Shown here: positions 33,847 to 43,132 of the stretch, in pieces
How the letters are laid out: the number at the start of each line of letters is the position of its first letter
Position numbering within the stretch: the stretch's first letter is position 1
Source of the DNA: an uncultured Phycicoccus sp.
GTDB taxonomy: Bacteria; Actinomycetota; Actinomycetes; Actinomycetales; Dermatophilaceae
Length of the DNA stretch: 64,000 nucleotides
Assembly (NCBI RefSeq): GCF_947495705.1
Contig: NZ_CANLZR010000011.1
Location: 40,074 to 104,073 of the forward strand
Direction of reading: 5' to 3'
The notes under the pieces: model-generated
Databases searched by the model: none
The model's input: only the letters and a program-made list of their open reading frames with translations
Told to the model about the DNA's origin: nothing
Translations under genes and position numbers: made by a program

Positions 33847-34463
33847 CCGACGTCCTGCACCTCGTCGACGCCGCCTCGCTCGGGGACCTCGGGCGCTACG
33901 CCGGCCGGGCCCGGGCCCTCGACGACGCCGGGGCGATCCGGCTCCAGGCGTCGGGCGACGTGCTCGCGGCCTGGGTGGGCGTGGTCCAGGGCAGCGGCAT
34001 CCTCGCCGAGGGGACGGTGCTCGGCCTGCGCACCTTCGCCCTGCGCGAGCCCGCGGAGTGCGACCTCGTCGTCCCGCTCGGCGCCGTCACGGACCGGACG
34101 GCCCGGCACGACGGGTCCGGCGACCTGGCGGTCCCGCCCCTGCGCGCGCTCGCGCCGTGGTCGGCGGTCAGCCCGCCCCGCTCGGGGTGGGAGCCCGCGG
34201 GGGAGGTGCCCGGTGACGACCTGGCCCGCGCCGCCCGGGCGGGGCTGGACGAGGTCAGCGCGGCCGTGCGGGAACGGGGAGCGGCGGCCGGGTTCGTCCG
34301 CGACCGGGTGTGGGCCACCGAGGTCGCCCCCGGCGTCCGGGCGGGCGGGGCGTTCGCGGCGTTCTCGCTGGGGTTCCTCGCGCCGGGTGGAGCGGTGCGG
34401 GTGTTCCGCGCGAACCGGTGGACGCGGCTCACCGCGCCCGGTGGTCACGTCCTGATGCGCTGA
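33843..34463 (+). CDS. Conserved hypothetical protein coupled to the thioesterase gene
   Basis: 206 residues, soluble, rich in Ala, Gly, Val and Arg, with no membrane helix, signal peptide or catalytic motif I recognise. It opens VTDVLHLVDAASLGDLGRYAGRA, reading as an alternation of helix and strand. The end, RANRWTRLTAPGGHVLMR, reads as a short beta segment. The GTG start overlaps the thioesterase stop by 4 bases, so the two gene products are made together and may work together. The last 19 bases overlap the convergent MFS gene. Coding is supported by codon bias and the coupled start rather than by a known domain. Confidence 0.7.
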   Translation: MTDVLHLVDAASLGDLGRYAGRARALDDAGAIRLQASGDVLAAWVGVVQGSGILAEGTVLGLRTFALREPAECDLVVPLGAVTDRTARHDGSGDLAVPPLRALAPWSAVSPPRSGWEPAGEVPGDDLARAARAGLDEVSAAVRERGAAAGFVRDRVWATEVAPGVRAGGAFAAFSLGFLAPGGAVRVFRANRWTRLTAPGGHVLMR

Positions 34464-35839
34464 CCCGCCGGGACGACGACGGCCGCGACGAGGGCCAGGC
34501 CGAGGAAGATCGCGCCGAACAGCGGGTTGTCCTGACCGGGCACGTGGAGCGCCGCGAAGGCGGCGGTGGCCGCCGCGATGCCCAGGACGCTGCCGAGGAC
34601 GTCGGAGAGCTGGAGCGCGGAGGAGGCCTCGCCGTGGTCGTGCACCGGGCTCAGCTCGAGCGCCACGACCGTCGTCGTCGTCACGCCGGTGCCCATCGCG
34701 AGCCCGGCGAGGAACAGGGCGAGCACACTGAGCCAGCCGGGGAGGTCCGCCCAGGCGACGGCGGAGAGCCACACCAGCCCCGCGGCCAGGAAGACCCCGC
34801 CGACCTCGACGAGCCGGTACCGCGGCAGGTGCAGCACGTCGTGCCCCTGGTACCAGGCACCGAGGGCCCAGCCGATCGCCCCGACGGCCAGGGCGAGCCC
34901 GGCGACCTGCAGGCTCGCTCCCCGCTGCCCGACGAGGAAGAGCGGGACGTAGGTGATCCCGCCGTAGAACGCGGCGCACAGCAGTGCCCGGGACAGGATC
35001 ACGCTCGGCAGGCCCCGGCCCATGACCCAGGTCGCGCGCGGCAGCAGGACCGGCGCGACGACGGCGACGCCGAGGAGGCCGACGAGTCCGACGACGGTCT
35101 TGGCCGACAGCTCGAGGTCGAGCTCGTGCGAGCCGAACTGCAGGGCACCCGCGGCCAGCGCCACGGCCACCCCGGCCCAGGCCGTCCGGACGTGGGTGCG
35201 GTGGTCGCGGGTGCTGACGACCTCGCGCAGGCGCGAGGTGTCGGTGCGCTGCTGGGCCCGGCGCAGTGCGAGCACGGTGACGAGTACCGGGACGACGACG
35301 CCGAGGAACACCCAGCGCCACGACAGGTGCTCGGTGACCCAGGCCGACACGGGGGGGCCGGCCAGCGCCGGGAGCACCCAGGCCGCCGACACGTAGGTGA
35401 ACAGCCGCGGCCGGATCACCTCGGGGTAGACCCGGCCGGCGATGACGTAGAGCATGACGACGAGCAGCCCACCGCCGAGCCCGGTGAGCGCCCGACCCAC
35501 GAGGAAGACGTCGAAGCGCTCGGCCAGGCCGCATGTCGTGGAGCCGACGGCCAGCAGCACCTGCCCCACGAACGCCCCGGGCAGCGGGCCGGACCGGTCG
35601 GTCCACACCCCGGCGAGGACGATGCCGAGGAGCTGGGCGGTCAGCATGACCGAGAACGCGAAACCGTAGGAGCGCACGGCGTCCAGCTCGCGGGCGACGT
35701 CCGGCATCGCCGTGGACACCGCCATGGACTCGAAGGCCACGATCGTGACGAGGGCCAGGACGGCGACCGTGACCTCGAGGTAGGGACGGCTCAGCGGCCC
35801 TGCGGCCGTCCGGGTCGTCTGCTCGTGCACTTGCGCCAA
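34445..35839 (-). CDS. MFS transporter, 14-helix type
   Basis: 464 residues with roughly 14 hydrophobic helices. The first has VAFESMAVSTAMPDVARELD, the usual DHA2-like start, and GRALTGLGGGLLVVMLYV follows in helix 4. A TTG at 35839 is proposed as start: GGAGG lies 5 bases upstream, while the GTG at 35830 would be 14 bases away. The TTG begins one base after the stop of the phosphodiesterase gene, so the three genes alpha-glucosidase, phosphodiesterase and this transporter form one tight operon. Substrate unknown; a sugar or polyol-phosphate breakdown product is possible from the context, but drug efflux is equally typical of the family. Confidence 0.86.
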   Translation of the reverse strand: MAQVHEQTTRTAAGPLSRPYLEVTVAVLALVTIVAFESMAVSTAMPDVARELDAVRSYGFAFSVMLTAQLLGIVLAGVWTDRSGPLPGAFVGQVLLAVGSTTCGLAERFDVFLVGRALTGLGGGLLVVMLYVIAGRVYPEVIRPRLFTYVSAAWVLPALAGPPVSAWVTEHLSWRWVFLGVVVPVLVTVLALRRAQQRTDTSRLREVVSTRDHRTHVRTAWAGVAVALAAGALQFGSHELDLELSAKTVVGLVGLLGVAVVAPVLLPRATWVMGRGLPSVILSRALLCAAFYGGITYVPLFLVGQRGASLQVAGLALAVGAIGWALGAWYQGHDVLHLPRYRLVEVGGVFLAAGLVWLSAVAWADLPGWLSVLALFLAGLAMGTGVTTTTVVALELSPVHDHGEASSALQLSDVLGSVLGIAAATAAFAALHVPGQDNPLFGAIFLGLALVAAVVVPAGQRIRT

Positions 35840-35840
35840 T

Positions 35841-36659
35841 CTAGCCTCCGGACCCGGCCATCGGGGGGTGTCCGCGCTCGACGAGCACGTCGCGCAGGAC
35901 GTCGATCCGGTCGGCCACGATCCCGTCGACCCCGAGGTCGAGCAGGCGGTGGTACTCCTGGGCGTCCTCGCGCGACCAGTCGTGGAACCACACGTGGACG
36001 TGCTTGCCGAGCCGGTGGGCGCGCCGGACGAGCCCGGGGGTGACGAGGGTGATGGTGCGGCCGCCGACCCGGTGCTCGGCCGGGATCTGGAACACCGGTG
36101 CCGGGGTGTGCAGGAGGCGGGTCACCGGTCCGGGGCCGAACCGCAGGGCCGCGGTGCCGAGCTGCCCGGCCGCGGTCGCGACGTCGGGCCCGAGCGCCCT
36201 GCGGACGGCCCGGATCCGGCGCGGCGAGAACGACCCGAGACAGACCCGCCGGGTGGCGTCGTGCCGGCGCACCACCTCGAGGGTGGGCGCGAGCGCGGAG
36301 TCGGCCTTGACGTCGATGTTGAGGAAGGTGTCGGGGAAGGCCTCGAGGAGGTCGCCGAGCAGGGGGACCGGCTCGATGCCTCCGACGCGGGCCTGCCGCA
36401 CGACGGACCACGGCAGGTCGGCCACCCGCCCGCGCGCGTCGGTGACCCGGTCCAGCACCGTGTCGTGGAACGCGACGGCCCGGCCGTCGGACGTCGCGTG
36501 CACGTCGGTCTCGAGGTACCGGTAGCCCATCGCCACGGCGCGCCCGAAGGCCGCGAGGGTGTTCTCGAAGCCGATGTTCTCGGGCAGCCGCGCCCCGCCC
36601 CGGTGCGCCAGCGCGATCGGGGCGGGGGAGGAGAGGTAGGCGTAGTCGGCAGCGCGCAC
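35841..36659 (-). CDS. Glycerophosphodiester phosphodiesterase
   Basis: 272-residue TIM-barrel GDPD. Metal and catalytic motifs are LAHRGGARLPENIGFENT (His-Arg-Gly-Gly and Glu-Asn), YLETDVHATSDGRAVAFHD (Glu-Thr-Asp and His-Asp), and FLNIDVK; the C-terminal HVWFHDW and GVDGIVADR complete the family. It hydrolyses deacylated phospholipids to glycerol-3-phosphate and an alcohol. There is no signal peptide, so it should act in the cytoplasm. The GTG start at 36659 is one base after the stop of the alpha-glucosidase gene and the stop is one base before the MFS start. Confidence 0.92.
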   Translation of the reverse strand: MRAADYAYLSSPAPIALAHRGGARLPENIGFENTLAAFGRAVAMGYRYLETDVHATSDGRAVAFHDTVLDRVTDARGRVADLPWSVVRQARVGGIEPVPLLGDLLEAFPDTFLNIDVKADSALAPTLEVVRRHDATRRVCLGSFSPRRIRAVRRALGPDVATAAGQLGTAALRFGPGPVTRLLHTPAPVFQIPAEHRVGGRTITLVTPGLVRRAHRLGKHVHVWFHDWSREDAQEYHRLLDLGVDGIVADRIDVLRDVLVERGHPPMAGSGG

Positions 36660-36660
36660 G

Positions 36661-38472
36661 TCAGGCGGTGGCCACGCGCAGCCAGGCCGTGGTGTCGGCC
36701 GGGAGGTGGCCGGGCGAGAGCGGCCCGGACGCGACGAGGACCTCGCCGTCGGGGAGCGGGACCGGGTCGGGGCCGATGTTCGCGAGGACGAGCACGTCGG
36801 CGTCCCGCTCGGGCGAGCTGTTGCGGACCGCGACGACCGTCTCGGAGGTGAGGGCGTCCCACGTGAGGGCGCCACGCCCCAGGCACTGCTGGTGGCGGGT
36901 CCGCAGCAGGGCCTTGTAGAGCTCGAGGGTGGAGCCGTCGACGCCCGCCTGCTGGTCGACCGCGAGGTCCGCGTACGCCTCGGGCTGGGGCAGCCACGGG
37001 TCGTCGCCCGGCCCGAAGCCGAGGCTCGGGGCGTCCTTGACCCACGGCATCGGCACCCGGCAGCCGTCGCGGCCCGCGATGGCGTGGTCCGTGCGGTGGA
37101 AGGTGGGGTCCTGGCGGACCTCGTCGGGCATCGTCGTGTGCTCGGGGAGGCCGAGCTCCTCGCCCTGGTAGAGGTACGCCCCACCCGGGAGCCCGAGCAT
37201 GAGGGCCGTCGCCGCTCGCGCCCGGCGCAGGCCGAGCGCGGCGTCGGGCTGGGGGTCGGTGGCCCGGATGCCGTTGGTCCGCGGCGCGCTCTGGTCCAGG
37301 CCGAGCCGGGTCGCGTGCCGCACGACGTCGTGGTTCGAGAGCACCCACGTCGTCGGCGCACCGACGGCGTCGTTGGAGCGCAGCGAGGACTCGATGACCC
37401 GGGCGAGCGCCGCCGCGTTCCAGTGCGTGTCGAGGAAGTCGAAGTTGAAGGCCTGGTGCATCTCGTCGTCGCGGACGTAGCGGGCGAGCCGGGTCGCGGG
37501 CTTGACCCAGGCCTCGGCGCACAGGATGCGGTCGGGCTCGCCGTAGGAGTCCAGGACGTCGCGCCAGGCGCGGTAGATCTCGTGGACCCCGTCCTGGTCC
37601 CACATCGGGGCGTTGCCGGTCGCGCTGTGGTCGAGCACCATCGTGCCGTCGTGACCCTCGAGCTCCTCGACGTCGCGGCCGATCCCGCTGGGCCCGGTGT
37701 CGGCGTCGACCTCGTCGAAGACGCCCATCGGGCCGTGCCAGTCGGGGAGCCCGTCCTCCTTCACGAGGCCGTGCGCGACGTCGACCCGGAAGCCGTCGAC
37801 GCCGCGGTCGCACCAGAACCGCAGGATCGACTCGAACTCCGCGCGGACCTCGGGGTTGTGCCAGTTCAGGTCCGGCTGGGTGACGTCGAAGATGTGGAGG
37901 TACCACTGGCCCGGCGAGCCGTCGGCCTCGGTGACCCTGGTCCAGCCGCGGCCGCCGAACACCGACGACCAGTTGTTCGGGGGCTCCGCACCGCCCGGGC
38001 CGCGGCCGTCCCGGAAGACGTACCGGTCGCGCTCGGGGCTGCCGGGTGCCGCGGCGAGCGCGGCCTGGAACCACGCGTGCTCGCTGCTCGTGTGGTTGGG
38101 GACCAGGTCGACGACGACCTTCAGGCCGAGGTCGTGGGCGGTCGCGATCATCGCGTCGGCGTCGTCGAGGGTGCCGAAGCGCGGGTCGATGTCGCGGTAG
38201 TCGGCCACGTCGTAGCCCGCGTCGTTCATCGGGGAGACGTAGAAGGGGCTGAGCCAGACCGCGTCGACGCCGAGGTCCCGCAGGTACGGGAGGCGGGCGG
38301 TGATCCCCGGCAGGTCACCGATGCCGTCGCCGTCCGCGTCGGCCCAGGAACGGGGGTAGATCTGGTAGATCACCGCGTCGTGCCACCAGGGCGCGTCCGG
38401 CTCGTCGGCGCGGTGGACGATCGTGCCGGGAGCGGTCAGGGCGGGTGTGCTGTCGTGGGTCACCCGCACCAT
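36661..38472 (-). CDS. Alpha-glucosidase, GH13 (oligo-1,6-glucosidase / AglA type)
   Basis: 603-residue cytoplasmic alpha-amylase-family enzyme. DAVIYQIYPRSWADADGDGIGDLPGI is the GH13 opening with the calcium-loop-like DxDxDGxGD. DLVPNHTS, GFRVDVAHG (nucleophile Asp about 231), CAEAWV (acid/base Glu about 320) and LSNHDVVRH are the four catalytic regions. The sequence between, with QPDLNWHNPEVR, matches GH13_23/30 alpha-glucosidases that remove terminal glucose from maltose-type oligosaccharides. The ATG at 38472 has a GGAAG-like ribosome site. First gene of a three-gene operon with GDPD and an MFS transporter. Confidence 0.92.
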   Translation of the reverse strand: MVRVTHDSTPALTAPGTIVHRADEPDAPWWHDAVIYQIYPRSWADADGDGIGDLPGITARLPYLRDLGVDAVWLSPFYVSPMNDAGYDVADYRDIDPRFGTLDDADAMIATAHDLGLKVVVDLVPNHTSSEHAWFQAALAAAPGSPERDRYVFRDGRGPGGAEPPNNWSSVFGGRGWTRVTEADGSPGQWYLHIFDVTQPDLNWHNPEVRAEFESILRFWCDRGVDGFRVDVAHGLVKEDGLPDWHGPMGVFDEVDADTGPSGIGRDVEELEGHDGTMVLDHSATGNAPMWDQDGVHEIYRAWRDVLDSYGEPDRILCAEAWVKPATRLARYVRDDEMHQAFNFDFLDTHWNAAALARVIESSLRSNDAVGAPTTWVLSNHDVVRHATRLGLDQSAPRTNGIRATDPQPDAALGLRRARAATALMLGLPGGAYLYQGEELGLPEHTTMPDEVRQDPTFHRTDHAIAGRDGCRVPMPWVKDAPSLGFGPGDDPWLPQPEAYADLAVDQQAGVDGSTLELYKALLRTRHQQCLGRGALTWDALTSETVVAVRNSSPERDADVLVLANIGPDPVPLPDGEVLVASGPLSPGHLPADTTAWLRVATA

Positions 38473-38517
38473 GCTTCCGCATCGCCGGGGCTCGGCGAAA
38501 TCCCCGTGCAGACGGGT

Positions 38518-38910
38518 TCAGGGGGCGAGCGGAGGGACGTCCTCGGCGCTGTTGACGAGCATGTGGGCCGCGCGCAGGAAGTAGTCGCGCATCTGCTCCG
38601 CCTGGGGCTCGGGGATGCCCGCCGCGTCGACCGCCGCCAGCATGTGACGCATCCACCGGTCCCGCATGTCCAGGGTCACCGGGAACGGTGCGTGGCGCAT
38701 CCGCAGCCTCGGGTGGCCGCGCTCCTGGCTGTACGCCGTCGGGCCGCCGAAGTACTGCTCGAGGAACATCCGGAGCCGGCGCTCGGCCGGCGCGAGGTCC
38801 TCCTCGGGGTAGAGCGCCCGCAGCGGGGGGTCGGCGGCGACACCCTCGTAGAAGGCGTGCACGAGCCGTTCGAACGTCGGCGCCCCGCCGACCTCCTCGT
38901 AGAGGCTCAT
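38518..38910 (-). CDS. glbO: Group II truncated haemoglobin
   Basis: 130 residues, 2-on-2 globin of the TrHbO class. FYEGVAADPPLRALYPEED forms helices B-C, the Tyr of QYFGGPTAYSQERG leads to the F helix, the proximal His is in LRMRHAPFPV, and the invariant Trp G8 is in MRDRWMRHM. Members bind oxygen tightly and are linked to oxidase interaction and NO or peroxide handling. The ATG at 38910 overlaps the stop of the MscS gene (ATGA), so the globin is made from the same transcript as pepN and mscS. Confidence 0.94.
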   Translation of the reverse strand: MSLYEEVGGAPTFERLVHAFYEGVAADPPLRALYPEEDLAPAERRLRMFLEQYFGGPTAYSQERGHPRLRMRHAPFPVTLDMRDRWMRHMLAAVDAAGIPEPQAEQMRDYFLRAAHMLVNSAEDVPPLAP

Positions 38911-39869
38911 CGCGGGCCGGCCGGGGCGAAGGGCGGCAGCGGCGGACCCTGGATGTCGTTCGCGTCGAACGCGGCCTTGATCCGTGCCCGCAGCTCGCGC
39001 TGGACGGCGAAGTTCTCGCCGGCGAGGGTCTTGGCGAGGACCTTGACGGTCACGGTCTGCCCGGCGATCGAGTCGACGCCGAGCACCGTGGGGGCCTCGA
39101 TGAGCTTGGGCTCCCACTCGGGGTCGACGGCGAAGGTCCCGCACACCTCACGGACGACCTCGAGCACCCGCGAGATGTCCTCGCGGTACGACACTGGCAT
39201 CTCGACCCAGGCGGCGCCGTAGCCCTGCGACCGGTTCCCGATCCGGATGATCTCGCCGTTGCGGACGTACCAGACGACGCCGTCGAAGTCGCGCAGCCGG
39301 GTGATCCGCAGCGTGACCTCCTCGACGGTGCCGATGGCCTCGCCGGTGTCGACGACGTCACCCACCCCGTACTGGTCCTCGAAGATCATGAAGATCCCCG
39401 ACAGGAAGTCCTTGACGAGGCTCTGCGCGCCGAAGCCGATCGCCACGCCGCCGACGCCGGCGGAGGCGAGCAGGGGGCCCAGGGGGAGGCCGATGAGACC
39501 CATGATGGTGAGGGCGGCGACGACGCCGATGACGAACGTCGAGATGCTGCGCAGCAGCGACCCCACTGTCTGGACCCGGGAGCGGTGCCGCTCGCCCGCC
39601 AGGCCGATCGTCGTCGCGAGGACGTTGCCGCGCGCGTCGGTCTCCCGGGTCCGCTCGCTCGAGCGGGAGGTCATCGTCGCGACGGTGCGCCCGATGAGCC
39701 GGTGCAGGGCCCAGCGGGCGACGAGGGCGATGAGGATCGTCGCGAGCACGCGCAGGCCGTCGGTGAGCAGCCAGGCCTGGGCGGCCTCGACGACTCCGAC
39801 GACGACCTGGGTGTCGAGCGCGGCCAGGTCGGGCAGGCTGAGGACGGTCGTGGCGTCAGTCACGGGCAT
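38907..39869 (-). CDS. Small-conductance mechanosensitive channel (MscS family)
   Basis: 320 residues. Three N-terminal helices (about 30-50, 105-125 and the pore helix near 130-160) precede the MscS beta domain. The pore segment LLASAGVGGVAIGFGAQSLVKDFLSGIFMIFEDQYGVGDVV is replete with the Gly/Ala packing pattern. VEEVTLRITRLRDFDG and WYVRNGEII follow as expected. It opens under membrane tension to release osmolytes on hypo-osmotic shock. Start is uncertain: ATG 39869 (4 bases after AGGAG) or GTG 39863 (10 bases after); both overlap the pepN stop. It sits in the pepN-mscS-glbO operon. Confidence 0.92.
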   Translation of the reverse strand: MPVTDATTVLSLPDLAALDTQVVVGVVEAAQAWLLTDGLRVLATILIALVARWALHRLIGRTVATMTSRSSERTRETDARGNVLATTIGLAGERHRSRVQTVGSLLRSISTFVIGVVAALTIMGLIGLPLGPLLASAGVGGVAIGFGAQSLVKDFLSGIFMIFEDQYGVGDVVDTGEAIGTVEEVTLRITRLRDFDGVVWYVRNGEIIRIGNRSQGYGAAWVEMPVSYREDISRVLEVVREVCGTFAVDPEWEPKLIEAPTVLGVDSIAGQTVTVKVLAKTLAGENFAVQRELRARIKAAFDANDIQGPPLPPFAPAGPR

Positions 39870-42408
39870 CACGCTCCTGGGCGGTCAGGGCGCGCGCCAC
39901 CGGGTCGCGGTTCTCGGCGACGAGGCGGCGCATCGCGGCGGGGGCGTCGGGGTGCTCGTCGAGCCACGTCTGCGTCGCGTCGAGCAGGGCGGCATCGGCG
40001 AGGGGGCGGGGGTAGAAGCCGAGGACGATGGCCTCGACGAGGGCCGAGGAGCCCTTCTCCTCGACGGTGTCGAGCATGGCGTGGTACCTCTCGACGTAGG
40101 GGCGCAGCAGGTGCTCGGGGGTCCCGGTGCGGACGAGCCCGAGCCCGAGCGCCTCGACGACGGCGTTCGGCAGGCCCGTCTCCTCGACCGCGGCGCGCCA
40201 CGCCATCGCCTTGGCCTCGGCCGTCGGCATGGCCGCCCGCGCCCGGGCGGCCCGCTCACGACCCGTCGCGGTGTCCTCCCGGGCACGCTCGGCGTCGATC
40301 TCCGCCTCGTCGGCGGCACCGACAGCGGCCAGGGCGGTGAGCAGGGTCCAGCGCATCTCGAAGTCGACGTCGAGCCCGTCGAGGGTCTCGGTGCCGTCGT
40401 AGAGGGCGCGCAGCGCCGCCGGGTCGTCGCCCGCGGTCGTGAAGCCGGCCGCGGCGGTGACGAGCTGCAGCTGGGCGTCGCTGCCCGGTGCGGCGGCCCG
40501 CGCCAGCTCCCAGAGGCGGTCCCGGGCGCCCGCCCGGGTGGCCTCCCGGTGCTGCGGCGCGGTGTACGAGAACACGGCGACCCGCAGCTGGGCGAGCAGG
40601 GTCCGCAGCAGGGTGGAGTCGGCCTCGTCGGCGAGGCTCGCGAGGGCGAGGTCGGCGAACGCGCGCGCGCCCATCTCGGCCTCGCGGGTCATGTCCCACG
40701 CCGAGGCGAGCACGAGCGAGTGGGGCAGCGAGGACGTGAACGCGCGCGGGTGCGCCAGGGCCGTCGCGAGCGAGCGCTCGTCGAGCCGGATCTTCGCGTA
40801 GGTGAGGTCGTCGTCGTTGACGAGGAGGAGGTCGGGCTGGTCGCGGCCGAGGAGGGCCGGGACCTCGGTGAGCGGGCCGTCGACGTCGACCTCGAGGACG
40901 TCGGTGCGCTGCAGCTCGCCGTCGTGCAGGCGGTAGAGGCCGACCCCGAGCCGGTGCGGGCGCGGGACCCCGATGCCCTCGGCGGAGGTCTGCTCGATGA
41001 CCGCCGACGCGATGCGGCCGCGGTCGTCGACCTCGACGCGGGCCCGCAGGGTGTTGACCCCGGCGGTCTCGAGCCACGCGGCCGACCAGGCGTGCAGGTC
41101 GCGCCCCGAGGTCGCCTCGAGCTCGACGAGGAGGTCCGCGAGGCTCGTGTTGCCCCACGCGTGCTTGCGGAAGTAGGTGCGGAGACCGTCGCGGAACGCG
41201 TCCCGACCGACGTAGGCCACGAGCTGCTTGAGCACCGACGCGCCCTTGGCGTAGGTGATGCCGTCGAAGTTGACCTCGACGTCGCGCAGGTCCTCGATCG
41301 GCGCGACGATCGGGTGGGTCGTCGAGAGCTGGTCCTGGCTGTAGGCCCAGTCCTTCTCGTAGGTGCAGAACGTCGTCCAGGCGTCGCGCCACTCGGTGGC
41401 CTCGGCCTGGCACGTCGTCGACGCCCACTCGGCGAACGACTCGTTGAGCCAGAGGTCGTTCCACCAGCGCATCGTCACGAGGTCGCCGAACCACATGTGG
41501 GCCAGCTCGTGGAGCACGGTCAGGGCGCGCCGCTCGACGAGGGCGTCGGGCACCTTGGAGCGGAAGAGGTAGATCTCGGAGATCGTCACGCACCCGGCGT
41601 TCTCCATCGCCCCCATGTTGTACTCCGGCGAGAACAGCTGGTCGTACTTCTCGAACGGGTAGGCGCAGTCGAACTCCTCCTCGAAGAACGCGAAACCCTG
41701 CTTCGTCAGCGTGAACAGGTTGTCGGCGTCGAGGTACGGGGTGAGGCTGCGGCGGCAGAAGATGCCGAGCGGGATCTCGCCGGCCCGGGTGGTCACGGAG
41801 TCGCGGACGACGTCGTACGGCCCGGCGACGAGGGCGGTGATGTAGCTCGACAGGCGCGGGGTCCGCGGGAACCGCCAGGTCGCCGACCCCTCGCCGGCGG
41901 GCTCGGACGGGGGCGTCGGCGAGTTGGACACGACCTGCCAGTGCGCCGGTGCCGTGACCGTGAACGCGAAGCCGGCCTTGAGGTCGGGCTGCTCGAAGAC
42001 GGGGAAGGCCCGACGGCTGTCGGGGACCTCGAACTGGGTGTAGAGGTACACCTCGTCGTCCACCGGGTCGACGAACCGGTGGAGCCCCTCGCCGAAGTTC
42101 GTGTAGCGACCCGTCGCCCGCACCGTCACCGTGTTCTCGGCCTGGAGCCCGGGCAGGCGCACCCGGCTGTCGGCGTAGTGGGCCGCCGGGTCGAGGGAGG
42201 TGCCGTTGACGACGAGCTCGTCGACGGAGGCGCCGACGAAGTCGAGGAAGGTCTCGGCGCCCGGGGAGGAGCAGCTGAACCGCACGGTGCTCGTCGTCGC
42301 GAACGTCTCGTCGCCCGTCGTCACGTCGAGGGCGATGTCGTAGGTGTCGACGGTGATGAGACCGGAGCGGGCAGCAGCCTCGTCGCGGGTGAGGTTCGTG
42401 CCGGGCAC
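39856..42408 (-). CDS. pepN: Aminopeptidase N (M1 family)
   Basis: 850-residue zinc aminopeptidase that releases N-terminal residues from peptides, finishing what the Clp protease and proteasome start. The exopeptidase motif GAMENAG precedes the zinc site HELAH (residues 300-304) with the third ligand Glu in WLNESFAEW; the transition-state Tyr is expected in the ITYAKGASVLKQL region. The long helical C-terminal domain is complete. The GTG at 42408 was chosen because AAGGAG lies 5 bases upstream and the N-terminus then starts PGTNLTRDEAA, as in actinobacterial homologues. First gene of pepN-mscS-glbO. Confidence 0.94.
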   Translation of the reverse strand: MPGTNLTRDEAAARSGLITVDTYDIALDVTTGDETFATTSTVRFSCSSPGAETFLDFVGASVDELVVNGTSLDPAAHYADSRVRLPGLQAENTVTVRATGRYTNFGEGLHRFVDPVDDEVYLYTQFEVPDSRRAFPVFEQPDLKAGFAFTVTAPAHWQVVSNSPTPPSEPAGEGSATWRFPRTPRLSSYITALVAGPYDVVRDSVTTRAGEIPLGIFCRRSLTPYLDADNLFTLTKQGFAFFEEEFDCAYPFEKYDQLFSPEYNMGAMENAGCVTISEIYLFRSKVPDALVERRALTVLHELAHMWFGDLVTMRWWNDLWLNESFAEWASTTCQAEATEWRDAWTTFCTYEKDWAYSQDQLSTTHPIVAPIEDLRDVEVNFDGITYAKGASVLKQLVAYVGRDAFRDGLRTYFRKHAWGNTSLADLLVELEATSGRDLHAWSAAWLETAGVNTLRARVEVDDRGRIASAVIEQTSAEGIGVPRPHRLGVGLYRLHDGELQRTDVLEVDVDGPLTEVPALLGRDQPDLLLVNDDDLTYAKIRLDERSLATALAHPRAFTSSLPHSLVLASAWDMTREAEMGARAFADLALASLADEADSTLLRTLLAQLRVAVFSYTAPQHREATRAGARDRLWELARAAAPGSDAQLQLVTAAAGFTTAGDDPAALRALYDGTETLDGLDVDFEMRWTLLTALAAVGAADEAEIDAERAREDTATGRERAARARAAMPTAEAKAMAWRAAVEETGLPNAVVEALGLGLVRTGTPEHLLRPYVERYHAMLDTVEEKGSSALVEAIVLGFYPRPLADAALLDATQTWLDEHPDAPAAMRRLVAENRDPVARALTAQERDARD

Positions 42409-42568
42409 GGGGGCTCCTTGCGGATGAGAGAGACGAACGGCGGATCGGGTCGGCGCGCGAGAGGGCGCACGAGGTCCAATCTTCACACGGTGACGGGCCG
42501 GTGACCGAGTCGGCGGGGCCGGGGACGGCATGGCACCCTGGGTCCGATCTTCGACACGGAGGACTGAC

Positions 42569-43039
42569 ATGACTCGCGTCCACATCGCCGGCGACCACGC
42601 GGCGTTCGAGATGCTCGGCGACCTCGCGGCCCACCTCGAGGCCGAAGGGCACGAGGTGGTCAACCACGGCCCGCACACCTACGACGCCCTCGACGACTAC
42701 CCGGTGTTCGTCCTGCGCGCCGCCGAGGCGGTCGCGGCGGAGCCCGAGAGCCTCGGGGTCGTCCTCGGCGGGTCAGGCAACGGCGAGCAGATGGCCGCCA
42801 ACAAGGTCAAGGGGGTGCGGGCGGCGCTCTGCTACGACGAGGAGCTCGCCCGGCTGGCGCGCGAGCACAACGACGCCCGGATCATCTCCATCGGGGCGCG
42901 GATGGCCGACCCCGAGACCGCGCGGGCCATGGTCCGCACGTTCGTCGCGACGCCGTTCAGCGGTGATGACCGCCACGCGCGCCGGATCGCGATGCTCGAC
43001 GCGTACGAGGCCGACGGCTCCCTGCCGCCGCTGCCCTGA
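42569..43039 (+). CDS. rpiB: Ribose-5-phosphate isomerase B
   Basis: 156-residue isomerase of the pentose phosphate pathway (ribulose-5-P to ribose-5-P). The N-terminus reads VHIAGDHAAFEM, and the active-site loop VVLGGSGNGEQMAANKVKGVRAA lacks the Cys base of the E. coli enzyme. The Glu of SGNGE takes its place, as known for mycobacterial RpiB, so the protein is of the actinobacterial type and should be active. GGAGGA at 42559-42564 supports the ATG at 42569. Divergent from pepN. Confidence 0.93.
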   Translation: MTRVHIAGDHAAFEMLGDLAAHLEAEGHEVVNHGPHTYDALDDYPVFVLRAAEAVAAEPESLGVVLGGSGNGEQMAANKVKGVRAALCYDEELARLAREHNDARIISIGARMADPETARAMVRTFVATPFSGDDRHARRIAMLDAYEADGSLPPLP

Positions 43040-43132
43040 GCCGCCGCCGGCGCACCTGCGCCGATCCTGTGGCGGCACCCCGGCCCGCGCACTACTGTGG
43101 CCGCGGCCCGGTCGACGGTGAGAGGGGTGAGC

